Under the pieces are notes generated by a model. The model did no database searches and was not told the DNA's origin. It worked only from the letters and a program-made list of their open reading frames with translations. Positions 60,102-64,000 of a DNA stretch of 64,000 nucleotides are shown here, in pieces. Origin of the DNA: Hymenobacter glacieicola (GTDB taxonomy: Bacteria > Bacteroidota > Bacteroidia > Cytophagales > Hymenobacteraceae); assembly GCF_014640315.1 (NCBI RefSeq), contig NZ_BMGS01000001.1:558001-622000 (forward strand). Reading direction: 5' to 3'. Every line of letters begins with the position of its first letter. Within the stretch, counting starts at the first letter, position 1. The translations under genes were made by a program, and so were the position numbers.

Positions 60102-61139
60102 TCACACCCTATACTTCTCCGCCTCCGCCAGCGCGGCCAGTAGCTGCTGGGTTTCGATGCCGTGGGCGCAGCGAAAGTGGCCCAGGGGGCATTGGCGGTG
60201 GCCATGCAGGCCGCAGGGCTGGCACTCCAGCTTTTCCTCAATCTGCACCACCCTCGAAAACGGACTCAGCGGCCCGAACCCAAAATACGGGACTGTGGAG
60301 CAGTACACGGCGCACACTGGCGCGCCCACGGCCGAGCACAGGTGCATGGGGGCCGAGTCGTTGACGTAGTTGAGGGTAGCGCCCCGCATCAGGGCCGCCG
60401 AAGCCAGCAGGGAAAGTTTACCGGCTAGGTTAAGTACGCCCGGCCGGGTAGTGGCGGCCTTGAGCTGCTCACAGCCTTCCACATCGGGCGGGCCCCCGAG
60501 CAGGAACACGGTGTACTGGGGAGGTAGGGCGGCCAGCAGCTTCTGCCACTGCTCCTGCGGAAACTGCTTGGTAAACCACACGGAGGTAGGCGCAATGCAG
60601 ATATAGGGGCCACCGGCCGCGTCGCGCGCTACCTGGGCTGCGGCGGCCTCGTCGGCGGCCGTGGGGTAAAGGCGGGGCGGCGTCAGGGGGCCGTTGTAGG
60701 TGGGGTCCAGCAGGTGCAGGTTGCGCGACACCTCGTGCACGCCCGTCCCAATTACGTGCGGAATGGCGCGGGTAAAACGGGCCGCGAAGGGGTTTTTGTC
60801 AAACCCAATCCGCTCCGGTGCCCCCGAGAAGGCCGTCAGGAAACCCGTGGAAGCAAACCGCTGCAGCGTGACTACCCGGCCGTAGTGGGCGCGGCGGATC
60901 TGCTGGAGCAGGCGCCACAGGCCGCGGTACTTGCTTTTCTTCTTGTCCCAGATAAGTACCTGCCGCACGTGCGGGTGGCTTTTCAGCAGCCCTTCGTTGC
61001 CCTTGCGCACCAGAAAATCGACGGGCGTGCCGGGCTCCGTGCGCTGCAAGTGCTCCAGCAGCGCCGTGCCCAGAATGACGTCGCCAATGAAGGCAGTTTG
61101 AATCAGCAGGACGGCGGAACGGTTGGCGGGCTCGGGCAT
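60102..61139 (-). CDS. Glycosyltransferase family 9 protein (heptosyltransferase-like)
   Basis: 345 residues from the ATG at 61139. GT-B fold of the ADP-heptose:LPS heptosyltransferase family: LLIQTAFIGDVILGTALLEHL at the N-terminus, VDFLVRKGNEGLLKSHP, IAPTSVWFTKQFPQEQW as the nucleotide-sugar half, and YVNDSAPMHLCSAVGAPVCAVY near the donor site. A Cys-rich C-terminus (LECQPCGLHGHRQCPLGHFRC) is common in Bacteroidota homologues. Likely adds a sugar to LPS core or another envelope glycan; donor and acceptor are not known. Divergent from aminopeptidase P. Confidence 0.9.
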   Translation of the reverse strand: MPEPANRSAVLLIQTAFIGDVILGTALLEHLQRTEPGTPVDFLVRKGNEGLLKSHPHVRQVLIWDKKKSKYRGLWRLLQQIRRAHYGRVVTLQRFASTGFLTAFSGAPERIGFDKNPFAARFTRAIPHVIGTGVHEVSRNLHLLDPTYNGPLTPPRLYPTAADEAAAAQVARDAAGGPYICIAPTSVWFTKQFPQEQWQKLLAALPPQYTVFLLGGPPDVEGCEQLKAATTRPGVLNLAGKLSLLASAALMRGATLNYVNDSAPMHLCSAVGAPVCAVYCSTVPYFGFGPLSPFSRVVQIEEKLECQPCGLHGHRQCPLGHFRCAHGIETQQLLAALAEAEKYRV

Positions 61140-61379
61140 AGTGCAATAGCAGGCCACAAAGATACCGCTTACTCGCCCGTTCACCACCTTTTTGTCTTAT
61201 TACTGGCCAAAGGGTAGGCATTGCTGGCTGCCCAGCTCGAAATAGGCTGCCGGCTTGCCCGCCCGGCCGTAGTGGGCCCGCACCCACGCGTGGCCTCGTT
61301 TAAAGCCGCGCGGAACTGCCTAACTTGCCCCGGCCGCTGCGGCGGCTTCCGTTTGTGCCACCTTTTCCGCTTGCCACTC

Positions 61380-62669
61380 ATGCGCTACGGCTCCATCTCG
61401 CCCGATTTATTTACCCAGAACCGCCGCCGCTTCACCCAGCAGCTGCCCCCGGCTTCCCTGGCCATCTTCCAGTCCAACGACATCATGCCCACCAACGCGG
61501 ACGGCACCATGCCCTTCCGCCAGAACAACGACCTGTTCCACCTTTCCGGCGTCGACCAGGAGGAAAGCATCCTGGTCATCTTCCCCGACGCCGTGCTACC
61601 CCAGTACCGCGAAATTCTGTTCCTAAAGGAAACCTCGGAGCATATTCTGGTGTGGGAAGGGTATAAGCTGACCAAGGAGCAGGCCCGCGAGCAAACCGGC
61701 ATCCGCACCATCATGTGGCTCGATTCGTTTAAGTCGGTGCTGCCAGCCCTGATGAACGAGGCTGAAAACGTGTTCCTGAATGCCAATGAGCATATCCGCT
61801 CGGTGGTGGAGGTAGAAACCCGCGACGCCCGCTTTATTAAGTGGATCAAGGAAGCCTACCCCCTGCACACCTACCGCCGGGCCGCGCCCCTGTTGCACCA
61901 GCTGCGGGCCATCAAGAGCGAGGAGGAAATCCGGCTGATGCGCCGCGCCTGCGACATCACCGAAAAGGCCTTCCGCCGCTTGCTGGGCTTTGTGAAGCCC
62001 GGTGTGATGGAGTACGAAATCGAGGCCGAAATCTTCCACGAGTTCCTGCGCAACGCTTCCCGCGGCCCGGCCTACGGCTCCATCATTGCCAGTGGGGCCA
62101 ACGCCTGCATCCTGCACTACGTCTCGAACGACCGGCAGTGCCAGGACGGCGACGTGCTGCTGCTGGACTTTGGGGCCGAGTTTGCCAACTACGCCGCCGA
62201 CCTCTCGCGCTCTATCCCCGTCAACGGAACCTTTACCAAGCGCCAGCGCGCCGTGTACGAGGCCGTGCTGCGCGTTATGAAGTTTGCTACCTCCCAACTG
62301 GTGGCCGGCAATAATATTGAGGAATACCACGCCGCCGTGGGCCGCCAAATGGAGCAGGAGCTAATTAAGCTGGATTTGCTCAACGAGCAAGATGTGAAAA
62401 ACCAGGACCCCGCCGCCCCGCTCTACAAAAAGTATTTCATGCACGGCACGAGCCACTACCTGGGCCTGGATGTGCACGATGTGGGCGCCAAGTACCGCGT
62501 CTTCGAGCCGGGCATGGTGTATACCTGCGAGCCGGGCATTTACATTCGGGAAGAAGGCCTGGGTATTCGCCTCGAAAACGATATTCTCATCACGAAAAGC
62601 GGCAACGAGGACCTGATGAAGAATATCCCCCTGGAAGCCGACGACATTGAGCGGCTAATGCGGCGGTAG
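61380..62669 (+). CDS. Xaa-Pro aminopeptidase (M24, aminopeptidase P type)
   Basis: 429 residues from the ATG at 61380 (the longer frame adds a poorly supported extension). N-terminal creatinase-like domain (FQSNDIMPTNADGTMPFRQNNDLFHLSG), then the pita-bread catalytic domain with all five metal ligands in order: Asp263, Asp274, His355 (HGTSHYLGLDVHD), Glu384 (CEPGIYI) and Glu399 (RLENDILI). It releases N-terminal residues preceding proline. A TAACTTGC element at 61321-61328 may be its promoter. Confidence 0.94.
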   Translation: MRYGSISPDLFTQNRRRFTQQLPPASLAIFQSNDIMPTNADGTMPFRQNNDLFHLSGVDQEESILVIFPDAVLPQYREILFLKETSEHILVWEGYKLTKEQAREQTGIRTIMWLDSFKSVLPALMNEAENVFLNANEHIRSVVEVETRDARFIKWIKEAYPLHTYRRAAPLLHQLRAIKSEEEIRLMRRACDITEKAFRRLLGFVKPGVMEYEIEAEIFHEFLRNASRGPAYGSIIASGANACILHYVSNDRQCQDGDVLLLDFGAEFANYAADLSRSIPVNGTFTKRQRAVYEAVLRVMKFATSQLVAGNNIEEYHAAVGRQMEQELIKLDLLNEQDVKNQDPAAPLYKKYFMHGTSHYLGLDVHDVGAKYRVFEPGMVYTCEPGIYIREEGLGIRLENDILITKSGNEDLMKNIPLEADDIERLMRR

Positions 62670-63014
62670 GCAAGCTAGCAAAAATCAACTGGTTTGCCTG
62701 GTCAGTGCCGGCCTTACAGAAGACGCTCCCGACCGGGGGCGTCTTCTTTTTTTGTGAGCAAATAATTGGCCTTATCTGAGAAAAAATTTTATTGCTGCAA
62801 CACGAATGCAAAACGCCTTCCTGTTGTGTATGGTAAATATAAATAACTGAATATGTAGTTGTTGAGCTTGGTAAACAGAGCCGTAAAATGGGTTTTCGCC
62901 AGCTCAGGGGCAACTTTATTAGGTTAAGGAAGGTATAGGCGGATAGTTCGGATTCATCCTGCCCGGACGGTGGCGGCTTCCGCCTGTGCAATTCTTCCAC
63001 CTAATTTCGCCCTC
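62670..63014. other. Intergenic region with terminator
   Basis: After the terminator, an AT-rich stretch (62755-62860) with no recognisable gene. TAATTTCG at 63002-63009, one mismatch from TAnnTTTG, lies 5 nt before the next ATG. Confidence 0.4.
62718..62752 (+). terminator. Terminator after aminopeptidase P
   Basis: 13-nt arms AGAAGACGC(T)CCC / GGGGGCGTCTTCT followed by U8. Confidence 0.88.
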
Positions 63015-64000
63015 ATGAGACACCTTTTAACAACTTCAGCGGCCCTGGGGCTGACGCTTCTGGCGGCGGCGCCGCGGGTTCAAGCCCAGACCGCCGACCG
63101 CAAGACGGCCATCGGCCTCAACGTGAGTGCCATGCAGTACAAGGGCAACTTCGGTTCTGACTACTGGAACTGGAGCGAAAACAAGTACGCGCCCGGCATT
63201 ACCATCAGCCGCTACCTCACTAGCGGCCTGGACCTGCAGCTGAGCGGCAATTACGTGGAGCTTAAGAAGAATGCCCCCGCCGGTGCCCCCTACTTCGGCA
63301 GCAACTTCGCTACCAACGTGGTGAATGTGAACCTGGGCCTGAAGTTTAAGCTGCTGAGTGAGGATTCGCCCGTGCGCCCCTACCTGCTGGCCGCCCCGGG
63401 CCTGACTTACACCAGCCGTGAGGGCACCATCTTCCGCAACAACCGCACGGAAGTCACCGACCAGGACAAAAACTACTTCGACTTGTTCGGGGCCGCTGGC
63501 ATTGACTTCCGGCTGGGCGACGCGGTGCACCTGTTCGTGCAGACCGGTCAGCATTTCCCGCTTAACGCCAACATCGACGGCGACCCTGCCCGCGACGACA
63601 ACAGCATCGACGACCGGTTCTTGCAGCACACCGTGGGCCTGAACATTGCCCTGGGTAAAGCCAAAGACACCGACAACGACGGCGTTTCGGACCGCAAAGA
63701 CAAGTGCCCCGACACCCCGGCTGGCGTGGCTGTTGACGAAAACGGCTGCCCGCTTGATGGTGACAAAGACGGTGTTCCGGACTACCAGGATCAGTGCCCG
63801 ACCGAAGCCGGCACAGCGGCCATGCAAGGCTGCCCCGACCGGGACAACGACGGCGTGGCCGACAAAGATGACCAGTGCCCCGACCAGGCTGGCCTGCCCG
63901 CCCTGCGCGGCTGCCCTGATGCCGACGGTGACGGCGTAGCTGACCAGAACGACAAGTGCCCCGGCACCCCGGCTGGCACCCAGGTAGACGCCAACGGTTG
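63015..64000 (+). CDS. OmpA-family outer-membrane protein with thrombospondin type-3 repeats (3' end outside window)
   Basis: Open reading frame from the ATG at 63015 to the window edge (328 codons visible). Signal peptide (to VQAQ), an eight-strand-type beta-barrel (about 30-215) and then at least four Asp-rich calcium-binding repeats: DNDGVSDRKDKCPDTPAG, DKDGVPDYQDQCP, DNDGVADKDDQCP, DGDGVADQNDKCPGTPAG. In this family an OmpA peptidoglycan-binding domain follows, expected just beyond the window. Role: outer-membrane to cell-wall linkage. Confidence 0.88.
   Translation, partial: MRHLLTTSAALGLTLLAAAPRVQAQTADRKTAIGLNVSAMQYKGNFGSDYWNWSENKYAPGITISRYLTSGLDLQLSGNYVELKKNAPAGAPYFGSNFATNVVNVNLGLKFKLLSEDSPVRPYLLAAPGLTYTSREGTIFRNNRTEVTDQDKNYFDLFGAAGIDFRLGDAVHLFVQTGQHFPLNANIDGDPARDDNSIDDRFLQHTVGLNIALGKAKDTDNDGVSDRKDKCPDTPAGVAVDENGCPLDGDKDGVPDYQDQCPTEAGTAAMQGCPDRDNDGVADKDDQCPDQAGLPALRGCPDADGDGVADQNDKCPGTPAGTQVDANG

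Overview
The window is a 64 kb stretch of a high-GC Bacteroidota chromosome, most likely a Hymenobacter-type member of the Cytophagales. Four things point there: large SusC/Oar-type TonB-dependent receptors, a secreted protein with a type IX secretion (T9SS) C-terminal domain, many OmpA/LysM envelope proteins, and repeated Bacteroidota -7 promoter boxes (TAnnTTTG, often followed by CCGC). The genus is inferred from style, not from a search. No phage, IS transposase, CRISPR array or rRNA was seen. Both window ends cut through genes: an alpha-2-macroglobulin at the left and an OmpA/thrombospondin-3-repeat protein at the right.

Layout. 1-7 kb: alpha-2-macroglobulin-like protein, a basic-tailed secreted protein, a ferredoxin plus ferredoxin-NADP reductase pair, and a STAS/SEC14-like protein. 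7.5-13.6 kb: a TonB receptor with its beta-helix lipoprotein, a Tat-exported DUF1259 protein and tRNA-Arg(ACG). 13.7-19.3 kb: membrane proteins (TVP38/DedA type, DUF2167), a Cys/Met-metabolism PLP enzyme translationally coupled to a small secreted protein, a GDSL lipoprotein and an NAPE-PLD-like hydrolase. 19.6-26 kb: a 45-codon leader ORF ending in five Cys codons and a Trp, followed by two tandem paralogous TonB receptors. 26-33 kb: a T9SS cargo, OmpA lipoproteins, aldolase, accD and two glycine-zipper OmpA paralogues. 33-43 kb: an EndoIII-like glycosylase, radical SAM protein, gamma-carbonic anhydrase, CBS transporter, DsbD-like protein, an odd tRNA-like gene, an Lrp regulator, a MORN/TonB-C protein and thioredoxin. 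43-49 kb: a GbsR/MarR-epimerase-membrane protein operon with duplicated operators, then dnaE. 49.5-56.6 kb: three cell-wall genes (two LysM) and a large TonB-type outer-membrane protein. 57-64 kb: O-methyltransferase with a stand-alone SRA/YDG protein, M16 protease, heptosyltransferase-like GT9, aminopeptidase P and the OmpA fragment.

Most interesting signals: (1) the Cys-run leader peptide directly downstream of a promoter and upstream of the tandem receptors, suggesting cysteine-sensing attenuation of outer-membrane uptake; (2) a class-II tRNA-like gene with an apparent CUC anticodon and a 46-nt variable region, with its own promoter and terminator; (3) a family of intergenic palindromic elements whose arms share a GTCATnCyGAG core; (4) a 26-nt operator duplicated in front of the regulator and the epimerase, overlapping the -33 element of the regulator promoter; (5) a stand-alone SRA (modified-cytosine reader) without a nuclease.
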